This document shows, one piece after another, positions 44,811-54,453 of a DNA stretch of 64,000 nt (position 1 is the stretch's first letter; each line of letters opens with the position of its first letter). The position numbers were made by a program, and so were the translations under genes. The DNA comes from SZUA-442 sp963759175. Its GTDB lineage: Bacteria > Actinomycetota > Acidimicrobiia > Spongiisociales > UBA5794. The notes beneath the pieces were generated by a model, which searched no databases, had not been told where the DNA came from, and was given only the letters and a program-made list of their open reading frames with translations. The stretch spans positions 1 through 64,000 of the forward strand of contig CAVWXP010000005.1 of the NCBI GenBank assembly GCA_963759175.1, given 5' to 3'.

Positions 44811-45356
44811 TCAACCTTCGAGCGGCTGAAAGCTGACGAGCGCTGCGTCGACGATCTCGGCCTTGTGTGCGTGGAGGAACTCTCTGTCGAGCTCACGCAA
44901 AGGACGCCACAGTCCGCCCACAGCGGCCACGGCTCTGGCTTCGTCCTCGGACGCCCCGGTCTCTCCGACAAGCGCGGACACGAGGCGCTGCACGGCTTCG
45001 GTGCGTCGCTCGGCGATTCGCTTGTGGCGGGCGACTGCCCGGTCAGTGTCGACCCAGATCGCCAGATCCCGATACTCAAGAAGAAGCTCGAAGTAGCTGG
45101 TGAACAGGGCTCGAGCACCGCTCGGCCATGTCGGTTCCGGATGGCGATCGAGCAGTCCGTCCACGGCGTCGAGGTACGGATTTGCGAGGGCCTCGGCGAG
45201 GTCCTCCTTCTTCGGGAAGTGGTAGCTGATCGCTGACTTGCTGATACCGAGCTCGCGCGCGATGTCCCCTACAGAGGTTGCGTCATACCCGGACGTCGTG
45301 AACATGTCCAGCGCGGCGTCGAGAATGAGACGACGCCTCGGTGCGAGGTCGTTCAT
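44811..45356 (-). CDS. TetR-family transcriptional regulator of the island
   Basis: A 181-residue regulator. HTH: RRRLILDAALDMFTTSGYDA then TSVGDIARELGISKSAISYH, followed by FPKKEDL. ATG 45356 places the HTH at residue about 8. It is divergent from the secreted protein at 45447, with a perfect dyad operator at 45415-45432 between them. The C-terminal ligand domain (EYRDLAIWVDTDRAVARHKR) is of the common TetR all-helical type. Ligand unknown. Confidence 0.85.
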   Translation of the reverse strand: MNDLAPRRRLILDAALDMFTTSGYDATSVGDIARELGISKSAISYHFPKKEDLAEALANPYLDAVDGLLDRHPEPTWPSGARALFTSYFELLLEYRDLAIWVDTDRAVARHKRIAERRTEAVQRLVSALVGETGASEDEARAVAAVGGLWRPLRELDREFLHAHKAEIVDAALVSFQPLEG

Positions 45357-45414
45357 ATCCACGAGGATAGATCTTGACGGACGTCCAGTCCAGAAATACA
45401 CTTCTCGCAATGTG

Positions 45415-45432
45415 ACTGGACGACCGTCCAGT
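45415..45432. promoter_or_regulatory. TetR operator dyad
   Basis: ACTGGACG-ac-CGTCCAGT is a perfect 8-bp inverted repeat with a 2-bp spacer. A second, weaker site centred on GGACGTCC (45379-45386) lies nearer the regulator start, so both divergent promoters could be repressed. Confidence 0.7.
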
Positions 45433-45446
45433 GACACCCGGGAGGG

Positions 45447-46175
45447 ATGTTGGCGCACTCAACACAACGATCAATCGCTGTACTCGTCGGCGCTCTGGTG
45501 CTGGTTGCGATCACGGCGCTGCCGGCTGGCGCCAAACAGCCCGCGGAAGGGGTCGGTGAATTCAGCCGGCTGATGGAACAGAACGGGTATCGGTTCGCCA
45601 GCCAAGCTGAGGCTGAGACCGCCCTGAACGCGTCGGAGATCCCGATCGATGTCGCCCTGCACATGCTTCGAAGCAGCGGTGGGTCCGCCGACGCGTTCCT
45701 GCCTTTGGAATTGGTGATCACGCAGACTGAGACTACGGTCGACGCGCCGCTCTCCAAGTTGGAGCAGTTCGCCTTCGGTGGGGAGCTTCTGGGCGCGGCG
45801 GCCACTGCCAGCACAAGCTGCAAGACTCAGACAACGAAGGTCGATCTGAAGGGCGGGGTCTCCGGACTCACGGTGCTCTGGCATCAGCTGTCCACGAATC
45901 ACTGCTACAACGGGACTGTGATCGTCGGCACCCCTACAGCAAGCATCACGTCCGGCCGCACGTCCTACGGACTCGGACTCGGATACCGGTGGACGAGCGG
46001 GCCATCGATGGCGTCCGCAGGATGGGTCACATATCAGACGCAATACCGATTCAAGGAGCAGGGCTCCTACGCGGTCTGCCCGCTCGGGACTCCTCTGTGC
46101 TACGGAGGAAGCAGCCCGTGGATACAGCACCTCAAGTACTACTCGGGATCTTCGATAGCCAGCTATGGCCTCTAG
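45447..46175 (+). CDS. Secreted protein of unknown function (island cargo)
   Basis: A 242-residue protein with signal peptide IAVLVGALVLVAITALPAGA ending before KQPAEG. The mature part has a helical N-terminal half and a Tyr/Ser/Gly-rich C-terminal half (SYGLGLGYRWTSGPSMASAG, YQTQYRFKEQGSYAV) with cysteines in TSCKTQT, NHCYNGT, AVCPLG and LCYGG. It is probably a folded exported protein with two disulphides. It is under the divergent TetR operator. Confidence 0.7.
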   Translation: MLAHSTQRSIAVLVGALVLVAITALPAGAKQPAEGVGEFSRLMEQNGYRFASQAEAETALNASEIPIDVALHMLRSSGGSADAFLPLELVITQTETTVDAPLSKLEQFAFGGELLGAAATASTSCKTQTTKVDLKGGVSGLTVLWHQLSTNHCYNGTVIVGTPTASITSGRTSYGLGLGYRWTSGPSMASAGWVTYQTQYRFKEQGSYAVCPLGTPLCYGGSSPWIQHLKYYSGSSIASYGL

Positions 46176-46407
46176 TCACGTTCAGGACCGACGGCGCAGA
46201 AGCATGCGCGTCACAATTCCGGCACGCTACGCGGTCGCTGGCTGGCTCTTTGCAATCGTGGCACCGATCGGCGCCGTGTTCGTGGGATCTGCCCTCGTGT
46301 GCTGGGCGGCCTTCGCTGACAAGAGTCGACGCGAGATCCTATTCGAGCTGGTGCTCGTGCTGGTGTCCGGGGTTGTGGTTGGTGGCGCTCTGAGAGCTGT
46401 GTTGTAG
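46165..46407 (+). CDS. Small two-helix membrane protein (island cargo)
   Basis: An 80-residue protein whose ATG overlaps the end of the secreted-protein gene. Helices: AVAGWLFAIVAPIGAVFVGS then LVCWAAFA, and ILFELVLVLVSGVVVGGALR. An internal ATG at 46204 (MRVTIPARY) is an alternative start closer to the first helix. Function unknown. Confidence 0.55.
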   Translation: MASSHVQDRRRRSMRVTIPARYAVAGWLFAIVAPIGAVFVGSALVCWAAFADKSRREILFELVLVLVSGVVVGGALRAVL

Positions 46408-46434
46408 ACCAGTGAGTCAGCCACGGCGTGTCGA

Positions 46435-46827
46435 GTGAGAGCTTCTCTTCGCTGGCCCTCGCTTCCGTCTCGATCGTTGCACACGAGCATGCCTTGGTAC
46501 CGCTACACCGGCGATTCGCACATTTCGGGAAGCGTGTGTAGCCAGGCGAGTCCATGCGGATCCGCCTACTACCGCCGGAAGGGGAACTTCCACACCGACT
46601 TCCTGTGGTGCAACTTCACGAGTCAGAACTTCTCGCTATACAACCGGAACACGACATATCAGGATGGTGCGAGGGCTGGACAGTGGACACAAAGCCAGGT
46701 CTGTCCTCTGACCCACATGGCCACCGCCATCTGGGCCAACACCAACCGAACGGATGAGCCTGGTGTCATCTTCACCGATCGATCTGAGCTGGAGGCCTCC
46801 AACCGGAGCAGTCGCCAACTGGTTTGA
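46435..46827 (+). CDS. Hypothetical Cys/Trp-rich protein (island cargo)
   Basis: A 130-residue frame whose middle is protein-like: WYRYTGDSHISGSVCSQASP, CGSAYYRRKGNFHTDFLWCN and FTSQNFSLYNRNTTYQDGAR, ending QVCPLTHMATAIWANTNRT. The Cys/aromatic pattern suggests an exported disulphide protein. A signal-like stretch (SSLALASVSIVAHEHA) occurs just upstream in another frame, so an indel near 46490 may hide the true start. Confidence 0.45.
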   Translation: MRASLRWPSLPSRSLHTSMPWYRYTGDSHISGSVCSQASPCGSAYYRRKGNFHTDFLWCNFTSQNFSLYNRNTTYQDGARAGQWTQSQVCPLTHMATAIWANTNRTDEPGVIFTDRSELEASNRSSRQLV

Positions 46828-47116
46828 GACGATTTCGGTTGTGGCAATCATCGTCGCAGGGATCGCGTTCACAGTCGCGGGCTGGGATCAGTTCGTGGGT
46901 GCAGGACGGGTATGGGTCGTCCTGCTCCTGCTGATCGGCGTAGCTGCGGCTGCAGTGATTGTTCCCTTGCGGAGGACCGGCCACCACGCTCTGGCGGGCA
47001 TCGCAGCAACGAGTTCCCTTGTGACTCCAACCGGGTTTGCGTACTTGGCCAACATGCTGATGATCGTTGTGGTCATGGTCGAATTCTCCCGGGCCTGGCG
47101 CGGCCGCACTCGCTAG
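46754..47116 (+). CDS. Three-helix membrane protein of unknown function
   Basis: A 120-residue protein with hydrophobic segments FETISVVAIIVAGIAFTVAG, VWVVLLLLIGVAAAAVIVPL and FAYLANMLMIVVVMVEFSRA. It overlaps the preceding hypothetical gene by 74 bp. A later start (near residue 20) would reduce the overlap. No family is recognised. Confidence 0.5.
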   Translation: MSLVSSSPIDLSWRPPTGAVANWFETISVVAIIVAGIAFTVAGWDQFVGAGRVWVVLLLLIGVAAAAVIVPLRRTGHHALAGIAATSSLVTPTGFAYLANMLMIVVVMVEFSRAWRGRTR

Positions 47117-48018
47117 ATGCAAGAGATGGTGGGCTCGTCTTCCGAGCCCACCACGCTCGGGAGCCACCCGACTTGGAGGCCACCCTCCTGTGCAATGACG
47201 CCGTCCGGAACGTCGGACTCGGCAGGTTCTGCTCCGACGGCGGGCGCGCCACGAGAAGCCCTCGAGGCATGCGGTGGCGGAGGCCACACCTCCGGCCACC
47301 TGCGTGGACCACGTCGATCGCCAGGGACCCGGACACCCGCACGGCACCACTTCGACACGGATCGTCCGAGGTCTGGCAAGAACGTACGGTCGAGCCTCGC
47401 CCTTGGTGCCGAGATCGAGATCCATCACCGTCACACGTGTCCACAGGTAGACACTGGCAACTGTGTTGCACGTGCGTGTGTTGTTGGAGGGTGGTTGGCG
47501 CGATTCGCGATCGGTGCCCTCCGGCGTCCGGTCGGTGCGGTTGTCGTGAGCTTCTTCTTAGGCATCGCTGCTCCTTCCTGGGACGGGTGTCTGGCTTCTT
47601 CGCAGACCTCATCGTGAAATAGAGCCCTGTCATCGGAGTGTCCTCCCAGCGCATCTCTGGGTCGGCCGATACTCCGACGGGTCGACGTTGGGGGCGATGC
47701 GACATCCCAGGTACCGCTGGGGACGCGTCATCGAGTGCGAAGCCTTCACCGATCACGCCAGAAGGCAGCGCCGCGAGCACCGAGCGTCGCACGGGGATCA
47801 CTGAAACCGTACGACCCTGTCGCGAAAGTGTCCGTAGCCCTGTCATGGCGACTCCACCATCGCCCACTCGGCGAGTTGGAGGGTCCCGACGAAGGTGCCT
47901 CTGACCGGGGGAAACAGGGTGAATGGCAACGGCTTGGCATTCTGATGACAGGGTTGATGCGCATCCTTTCGGTAAGCGGCTCCGCGAGTCGTTGCAACCG
48001 AGGGGAGGTGAACCGCCG
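47117..48018. other. 900-bp island segment without a convincing gene
   Basis: Open frames on both strands lack hydrophobic cores, motifs or normal composition. The stretch near 47440-47490 has repeated gtgtgttg/cacgtg words. It may hold degraded cargo, the recombination-directionality factor, or regulatory DNA for the integrase. Confidence 0.4.
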
Positions 48019-49158
48019 GTGGCGCACATCGAGAAGCGGCCCGACCGACCCAAGCCGTGGCGGGTGCGCTACCGAGACCCGACCGGGAGGGAGCGCTCAA
48101 GAAGCTTCGTCCGCAAGGCCGACGCCGACCGGTTCATGGCCACCATCCAGGCCGACCTGGTCCGGGGCGAGTGGACCGACCCTCGCCTGTCGAGGACGAT
48201 CCTGGCCGAGTGGTCGGAGCGCTGGATGGTCACTAAGTCGCATCTCAAGCCCAAGACCCTTGCCGGGTACCGCTCGAACCTCAACGCTCACGTCCTCCCC
48301 ACCTTTGGCGCCTACCAGCTCCGTCACATCGACCGCATGGCCGTCGAGGAATGGCTCGCCGAGCTCCAGGCGTCCGGTCTTGGACCCTCCGGTGTGCGCC
48401 AGGCCCACCAGGTACTCAACGCCATGCTGGCCCTCGCAGTCGACGCCGGCTACCTGACCTCGAACCCGGTCGACGGAACCAGCACACCGCGGCTCCCGAA
48501 CGCAGGGATGCTGTTCCTCGACGCCGACCAAGTCGACCGGCTCGCCGACACCATCCAGGAACCCTACGGCACCCTCGTCTACGTCCTCGCGTACGGCGGG
48601 CTCCGCTGGGGAGAAGCCGCAGCCCTCAGGCGCAAACGATGCGACCTGGCGCGTTCGCGTATCGACGTGGTCGAATCGCTCGCCGATGTCGGCGGTCATC
48701 TCTACTTCGGACCAACGAAGAACCACCGCGGCCGCATCGTCGCGATCCCCAGATTCCTCCGCGACCGCCTCGATCAGCACCTCGCCCGCCACGTCCCCGA
48801 TGAACCCGACGCGCTCGTCTTCACCACGCGAGCCGGGACGCCGCTACGCAACAGCAACTTCAGGCGACAGGTCTGGTACCGAGCGGTCGAGTCGGCAGGG
48901 TTTCCTGAGGGTCTGAGGATTCACGACCTCAGACACACGTGCGCCAGCCTCCTCGCCGCAGCAGGCGCCACCCCCAAGGCCGTCCAGGTGCACCTCGGGC
49001 ACTCGTCCATCTCGGTGACCATGGATCGCTACACCCATCTGTTCCCCTCCGACGTCGACGATCTCGTCAGACGACTCGATGACATCCGGACCCGGAATCT
49101 CGCGGCCCAGCCGCGGCCCAACGACCGGACACGAGGAATCGAACTCGGCGGAAGATGA
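48019..49158 (+). CDS. int: Tyrosine-family site-specific integrase
   Basis: A 379-residue phage-type integrase. It has an N-terminal arm-binding AP2-like segment (KPWRVRYRDPTGRERSRSFV, then KADADRFMATIQADLVRG) and a core-binding SAM-like domain (LAEWSERWMVTKSHLKPKTL). The catalytic domain carries Arg in YGGLRWGEAAAL (about residue 197), HDLRHT (about 302-307), LGHSSISVTMDRYTH and the nucleophile Tyr at about 337. GTG 48019 is preferred because ggggaggtga lies just upstream. It ends 32 bp from the tRNA-Arg gene that serves as its attachment site. Confidence 0.93.
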   Translation: MAHIEKRPDRPKPWRVRYRDPTGRERSRSFVRKADADRFMATIQADLVRGEWTDPRLSRTILAEWSERWMVTKSHLKPKTLAGYRSNLNAHVLPTFGAYQLRHIDRMAVEEWLAELQASGLGPSGVRQAHQVLNAMLALAVDAGYLTSNPVDGTSTPRLPNAGMLFLDADQVDRLADTIQEPYGTLVYVLAYGGLRWGEAAALRRKRCDLARSRIDVVESLADVGGHLYFGPTKNHRGRIVAIPRFLRDRLDQHLARHVPDEPDALVFTTRAGTPLRNSNFRRQVWYRAVESAGFPEGLRIHDLRHTCASLLAAAGATPKAVQVHLGHSSISVTMDRYTHLFPSDVDDLVRRLDDIRTRNLAAQPRPNDRTRGIELGGR

Positions 49159-49160
49159 CA

Positions 49161-49185
49161 GAAGCCCTTGCGGTGCAAGGGCTTC
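49161..49185 (-). terminator. Element-borne tRNA-Arg terminator
   Basis: GAAGCCCTTG (49161-49170) and CAAGGGCTTC (49176-49185) make a perfect 10-bp stem, loop cggtg, just beyond the tRNA 3' end on the minus strand. It replaces the chromosomal hairpin now at 44482-44506. Confidence 0.75.
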
Positions 49186-49190
49186 AGCGG

Positions 49191-49265
<75 letters not shown>

Positions 49266-49329
49266 TTGGTGCGGTCGCATTGTATCTCCGATCGCATCGG
49301 ATCGTCCTCCGGTCGTGGTGATCGACGAC

Positions 49330-51177
49330 CTACGGAAGATCTCCGACGAACCCGGCGATCGGGAGCATCGCCGACGAGGGAAGGCTCATCGTGGCATCGG
49401 CCACACCTGCCGAGTTGGCGTATCGCACGTAGATGGACTGCGTCGAGGGACGCAGCACGCCGGGAGCATCGATGCCGTTGGCGTTCCAGTCTCCGGCGAC
49501 GAACCGATCCTGGGGATTGCCGAAGATGAATGCGGCATCGGCGTTCCCCTGGGTGTGGGAGTTGCGCAGATACACCAGACCGGTGCCGGTGCGATACAGG
49601 CCGAAGGTGTCGACACCATCACCGTCGAAGTCCCCGGCGAACGGCACATCGCCGAGGTTCCCGAACAGGTAGTCCACCTCCGCGCTGCCGAGACCGCCGT
49701 CGGCGCTCCCCAACTCGTTGATGACGAAGAACCGCCCGAGCGAGGGCCGATACAGGCTCACGGTGTCACAGCCATCGCCGTTGAAATCGCCAGCCAAGGG
49801 AACATCACCGGGGTTGCCGAAGTAGAACGAGATGTTCGCGACGCCCTGGGTGTTGGCATTGCGTAGGTACACGTACCCATCGGACTGGCGATACAGGCCG
49901 GGTGTGTCGATGCCGTCGCAATCCCAGTCACCCATGAGGGGGGCATCACCAGGGTTTCCGAAGTAGAAGGACCGGCTGTCACCCTCGACGTCGGTGATCC
50001 ACCAGACACCCTGCGTCGGGTCGACGTACCCTGGCGTATCCCCGCCTGCCGGTCCGGTGTAGTTCGACGGCGCCGACTCGGCGATGATCGAGTTCGTCAC
50101 CACCGGGAAGCCTGGTCTGGCGATGATGAAGAAGCCCGGATATCCCCTCGTCTCGAAGTCGTCCGATGGGTTCGCGACGATCACGGAGTTCGAGACGTAC
50201 AACTCACCCGTCCGGTTGTTCGAGACGTAGAACACCGCTCCGCCACCCGCTCGTGCCCGATTCCGCTCGATGCGCGTCCCCTCGAGGCGCAAGGTGTAGG
50301 TGTTCCCGTCGAGGGCGATCGCCCCTCCGTTGCCGCCGCCCGGCGTCCCCGGCTTGGCAGGGTTGGCTCCCCACCCGGTGGTGTCGTTGTCCGTGAACAG
50401 GCTGTTGATGATCGTCCACGACACACCGATGCTCGAGAGGGCACCGCCGTTCGAGCACACGTTGCCAAGACCCGGAGCGCCAAAGGTGCTGTTGACCACG
50501 TACACGGGGAGGCCCTGGTACTGGCTGAACACCCGCACCGCACCACCCCCGACATCGGGTCCCACCTCGGCGCACACGTTGTTGAAGAAGCGCGAGTTGA
50601 CGATCTTGAAGCGGCCACCGCGGACCCAGATCGCTCCGCCACCGTCGTACTGGGTCTCATCCCGCGAATCGCCATTGATGAAGGTGAGGTTCTGCACCGT
50701 GAGCTCGGGATGAGGCTGGTTCTGGCAGTGGCTCGTCGTCCACACCTGGGCCGGATCACAGGTGTTCATGTAGAGGATCCGAACCGCATTGCGTCCGTTG
50801 AGTGTCACCTTGCCGCCACCGTCGAGGACGACCCGCTCCGACGCGTCGTTGACGACCTTGGCCGTGTCGTACATATCGATCGTGACCGGATCCGGTCCAC
50901 AGTCGAAGGTGATCACCCCACCCGCGGCGACCGCAGCAACCACGGCAGCCGACGTGCACGATGCCGGCGTGCCGTTCCCGACGACACGATCAGGGCTCGA
51001 CGTGTCCTCCGCCCGAGCCTCCGGTGGCACCGGCGAGAATCCTTCGGGGTTCCCGGCTGGTGGGTAGCTCGCGGCCTGCGCCGCGGGAAGGAAGACCACG
51101 ACGAGCGCGACGAAGGCGGCCGCGAACACGAACACGGCGAGCCAGCGGTGTCGGCTCCCATCGGAGTGAACTGCCAT
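49330..51177 (-). CDS. Secreted right-handed beta-helix protein with C-terminal FG-GAP-like repeats
   Basis: A 615-residue exported protein (signal WLAVFVFAAAFVALVVVFLP then AAQAAS). Residues about 60-370 have right-handed parallel beta-helix features (RVVLDGGGKVTLNGRN, LTVQNLTFINGD, GGAIWVRGGRFKIVNSRF, GGAIALDGNTYTLRL). Residues about 390-615 carry about five 48-residue repeats built around FYFGNPGDAPLMGDWDCDGI and GLYR, with Asp-rich DxDGDGxD loops likely to bind calcium. No catalytic residues can be assigned; an adhesive or polysaccharide-related surface role is plausible. Confidence 0.8.
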   Translation of the reverse strand: MAVHSDGSRHRWLAVFVFAAAFVALVVVFLPAAQAASYPPAGNPEGFSPVPPEARAEDTSSPDRVVGNGTPASCTSAAVVAAVAAGGVITFDCGPDPVTIDMYDTAKVVNDASERVVLDGGGKVTLNGRNAVRILYMNTCDPAQVWTTSHCQNQPHPELTVQNLTFINGDSRDETQYDGGGAIWVRGGRFKIVNSRFFNNVCAEVGPDVGGGAVRVFSQYQGLPVYVVNSTFGAPGLGNVCSNGGALSSIGVSWTIINSLFTDNDTTGWGANPAKPGTPGGGNGGAIALDGNTYTLRLEGTRIERNRARAGGGAVFYVSNNRTGELYVSNSVIVANPSDDFETRGYPGFFIIARPGFPVVTNSIIAESAPSNYTGPAGGDTPGYVDPTQGVWWITDVEGDSRSFYFGNPGDAPLMGDWDCDGIDTPGLYRQSDGYVYLRNANTQGVANISFYFGNPGDVPLAGDFNGDGCDTVSLYRPSLGRFFVINELGSADGGLGSAEVDYLFGNLGDVPFAGDFDGDGVDTFGLYRTGTGLVYLRNSHTQGNADAAFIFGNPQDRFVAGDWNANGIDAPGVLRPSTQSIYVRYANSAGVADATMSLPSSAMLPIAGFVGDLP

Positions 51178-51267
51178 CGGGAATACCCCCGCGAGGGGTA
51201 TCGGCATCGAGGTATCGGAACTTGATCCCGCCCCGTCTCGTCCGCCGGGCCGCCTGTCCCTGTTGCC

Positions 51268-52581
51268 TCAGGTTGCGACGTCGTCGATGAAGCGATCGAC
51301 CGTGGCCACGGTCCGGAAGTAGATGTCCTCGAGGAGGATGTGGGCGAACTCACCGTTACGGCCGATGCTGAAGAGGCCCTCGATGCCGGTCCCCCGTTCG
51401 AACCGTTGCCGATCCTCCTCGTACTCCATCGAGAACACGGGATAGGCGATGGGCGTTCGCAGGACGGAGCTGCCGAGGAAACGGCTGCGGATGTCGGGGA
51501 TGAATGGTTCGAGGCCGCTGAGTGACATCTCGGCGAGGTCGTCATCGTCCATGGTCCATATGTCGTCGCCGACCTGGCACCCGTAGTCGGCGGTGAGGAT
51601 CGTCTTGCCCTCCGGGGCCAGCCACGGCATCGAGACCGTGGCCTCCGACACCCGGAAGAACGGCGAAGTCCCGTCCGGGAACCAGTTCGTCGCTGTCGCC
51701 AGCAACCCCCTTCCCTCGAGGCGAAGGTTGACGAACACCATCGGCCGGTAACGGAACCGCTCGAGGTACGAGAGCGACTCGTCCCCGCGCACCAAGCGGG
51801 GCAGCACATGGACGGGCGCAGTGGAGAACACGGCGTCGATCGGGATCGACTCGCCACGACTGGTGATCGACTCGACCCTGCCGTCACGCACATCGATGCC
51901 CTCGACGGGCGCATCCACCCGCACGACGTCACCGAGCGCGTCCACGAGGTCCCCGATGATGCTGCCGACGCCGCCCTCGGGATACACGTGCCAGACATCG
52001 ATCGACGGCTCCGAGTCATGGCCGTATCCGATCGCGATGGCCTTGTTCAAGACCCGGGATGCCACGATGAGGTACGCCGTGTTGAGCATGCTGCCTGGCA
52101 GCTTCTCGACCGTCGTCCTCGCCAACTCATCGACCGTTCGCCCTGACCATCCCTCGATGAGCGGTGCGATGACCTCGTCCGTGAGGGCATCTCCGTAGAG
52201 GCGACGGAACTCGTCTCCTGCGGTGACCGACGGACCCCGGTGGCGGGTGAGGCGGGACCGCAGGGCACTGGTGGCAAATCGTGGCTTGAGGGCGAGGCCG
52301 TAGGGATACCACGAAGGCTTCCCATCGATGAACACCGCTTCGCCGTGCTTCTCGACGACCCGGCACCGGTCGCTGACGCCCAGGGCATCGGCCAGACGGT
52401 TGGTGATGAAGTGCGCCCCGAAATCGTGGCTGAAGCCGTCGTCATCGGTGAAGCTGCGAGCGAGGCCGCCGACGTGGGGAGCCGCTTCGAAGACCGTGAC
52501 CTCGGCACCGCGAGCTACCAGTTCGGTGGCAGCGACGAGACCGGCGAACCCGGCACCGACCACCGCAACTCGGGGTCGCAT
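51268..52581 (-). CDS. FAD-dependent amine-oxidase-clan flavoprotein (protoporphyrinogen-oxidase/desaturase-like)
   Basis: A 437-residue flavoprotein. N-terminal FAD motif VAVVGAGFAGLVAATELVAR, then GGLARSFTDDDGFSHDFGAH. A central segment has YPEGGVGSIIGDLVDALGD, typical of protoporphyrinogen oxidase, carotenoid desaturase and UDP-galactopyranose-mutase-like enzymes. The C-terminus has GLFSIGRNGEFAHILLEDIY, closing the FAD site. ATG 52581 begins directly at the FAD motif. Its neighbours (a beta-helix protein and a polytopic membrane protein) give no pathway, so the substrate is open. Confidence 0.82.
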   Translation of the reverse strand: MRPRVAVVGAGFAGLVAATELVARGAEVTVFEAAPHVGGLARSFTDDDGFSHDFGAHFITNRLADALGVSDRCRVVEKHGEAVFIDGKPSWYPYGLALKPRFATSALRSRLTRHRGPSVTAGDEFRRLYGDALTDEVIAPLIEGWSGRTVDELARTTVEKLPGSMLNTAYLIVASRVLNKAIAIGYGHDSEPSIDVWHVYPEGGVGSIIGDLVDALGDVVRVDAPVEGIDVRDGRVESITSRGESIPIDAVFSTAPVHVLPRLVRGDESLSYLERFRYRPMVFVNLRLEGRGLLATATNWFPDGTSPFFRVSEATVSMPWLAPEGKTILTADYGCQVGDDIWTMDDDDLAEMSLSGLEPFIPDIRSRFLGSSVLRTPIAYPVFSMEYEEDRQRFERGTGIEGLFSIGRNGEFAHILLEDIYFRTVATVDRFIDDVAT

Positions 52582-52715
52582 CCTCTCACCACTCCTCGGA
52601 TTCGCATCGGCGCTGCGCCGGACCAGCGCCAGCGGAGCGAAAGTGTAGCCTCGCACCCCATGAGCGGACGATCCCCCACACCCATCGAAGCAGGACCCGC
52701 CCGCCGGTGTCGTCG

Positions 52716-54378
52716 ATGACCGACGGAGGCGATCGACCGTTTCGCTGGGCAAACTGGGCCCTGATCGCGGCCGTCGTGGTGGCGGTGGCACCGGTCATCG
52801 CCTTCGACCACGTCATCACCGAGGACGGGGCATCACACAGTGCCCTCGCGACCGTGATGGCATCGCTCGCATCCTCATCGAACGAGGCCATTGCGAGCTT
52901 CTACACCCTCAACGTGCTGCCGATGCCCAATGTCCTGGCCACCGCGGTCCTCGCGATCCTCCAGTCGTTCCTCGACCCGCTGATGGCCGAGAAGGTCTGG
53001 TTCGCCGGATCGATCATCCTCGTCACTGTCTCGATCCGGTACGCGGTGCGGACCGTGCGACCCGAGAGTGCCTACCTGGCCGTGCTCGCGGTTCCGCTGG
53101 GTATCGGCCTGGTCGCCCACCTCGGGTTCTACAACTACATGGCCGGCTTCATCATGATGTCGTTCACGATCGGATACGCCTATCGACACGTGGTGCGCAA
53201 CGATTCCACGATCGGTTGGGGTCGTGTTGCGATCCTCTCCGGTCTGTTCCTGCTCACCTATCTCGGCCACATCCTTCCCTTCCTGGCCGCCGCCTTCGTG
53301 ATCGGGACCGTCGCCATCACCGACGCCCTCGCGTCCGCACGACGGGACGGGCACGGGGCGCCATTCGCCCAGCGTGCGTGGCATCGCCTCCGCTGGGTCG
53401 GCGTCGCGCTCGTTCCATCGACGGTCCTCCTGATCGCGTATCTCGCAACGCAGCCAACGACGGCGACGGGATCGGTGCCTCGGGGGCTCCCGGGTCGCGT
53501 CGCGTGGCTGGGATCGCTCGGGGAGCTCTTCGTGGTGTTCACGAACCGCGAAGTCGTGGCATCCCTGCTCGTCGCCGGAGCACTCATCGTCCTCACGGTC
53601 CTGGCGATACGGTCGCGGTGGTCCGAACGTGCGATCCGGACCGAGGACGGGTTCCTCGTCGCAGCCGCCGTGTTTGCGATCGTGTACCTCGTGGTACCCA
53701 CCCGCATCGGCGGAGGATCTGCCGTTCCCGAACGACTCGCCATGTTCGCCTTCGTGGTGGCGGTGCTGTGGCTTGCGTCCTCGTCATACGGCCGCTGGGT
53801 TCCGGTGATGGTGGCTGGCGTCGCCATCGCGGCGACCGTCGGGTTCACCGGGATCCGTTGGAGCTGCCTACGAGGGATTCGACCGCGATGTCGCCGAGTA
53901 CCTCACGGCAGTGGACGCCGTCGAGGCGGAGAGCACCTACGTCGCCTACTCCCTGATCGAACCGGATTCGGGGGTTGCCGACACGGCCACGGCGTATCGG
54001 ATCGACCCGATGGCCGAGACCAGTGCGTACCTCGTCTCGCTCGTGGGAGCCATCGACCTCAACCACCTCCATGCGCTGTACCCCTACTCGCCCGCGTACT
54101 TCGGTGACGGCTTCGACGCTGAGCCCCTCGGGCAACTCGCACCCTTCGCCGAGGACCGCCCGGGCGCCGTTCCGGCTCCGTTCGCAGACTTCGAGGCAAC
54201 GAGTGGCGTCGCCATCGACCACATCCTCTTGTGGGGACGTCAGTATGCGTCGACCGAGGTCCTCGACGATGGCCTGACAGCCGAGATGCTCGACGAGATC
54301 GACGCCCGCTACGAGCTGGTGCACGTGTCGGCCGACCGGGGCCTGATGGAGGTCTATCGACGGGTGGTTGCACCGTGA
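52716..54378 (+). CDS. Polytopic membrane protein of unknown function (one frameshift)
   Basis: A roughly 555-residue reconstructed protein with about ten hydrophobic helices in the first 380 residues (WALIAAVVVAVAPVIAFDHV, LGFYNYMAGFIMMSFTIGYA, FLLTYLGHILPFLAAAFVIG and others). An exported C-terminal domain follows (AYEGFDRDVAEYLTAVDAVE...MEVYRRVVAP). Frames change near 53865. The layout (acidic loop after helix 1, soluble C-terminal domain) resembles GT-C glycosyltransferase-like proteins, but no catalytic motif is certain. ATG 52716 or GTG 52707 may be used. Confidence 0.65.
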
Positions 54379-54453
54379 CCCCACCCTCCTGACCGCCACC
54401 TACCTCCTTGGCCAGCCATACGATGATGGCGGCATCGACACCGAGGAGAGCTC

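Noticed and set aside
47073..48053. Long minus-strand frame in the island
   Set aside because: Arg/Ser/Pro-rich reading with no motifs; it overlaps the integrase start and promoter.
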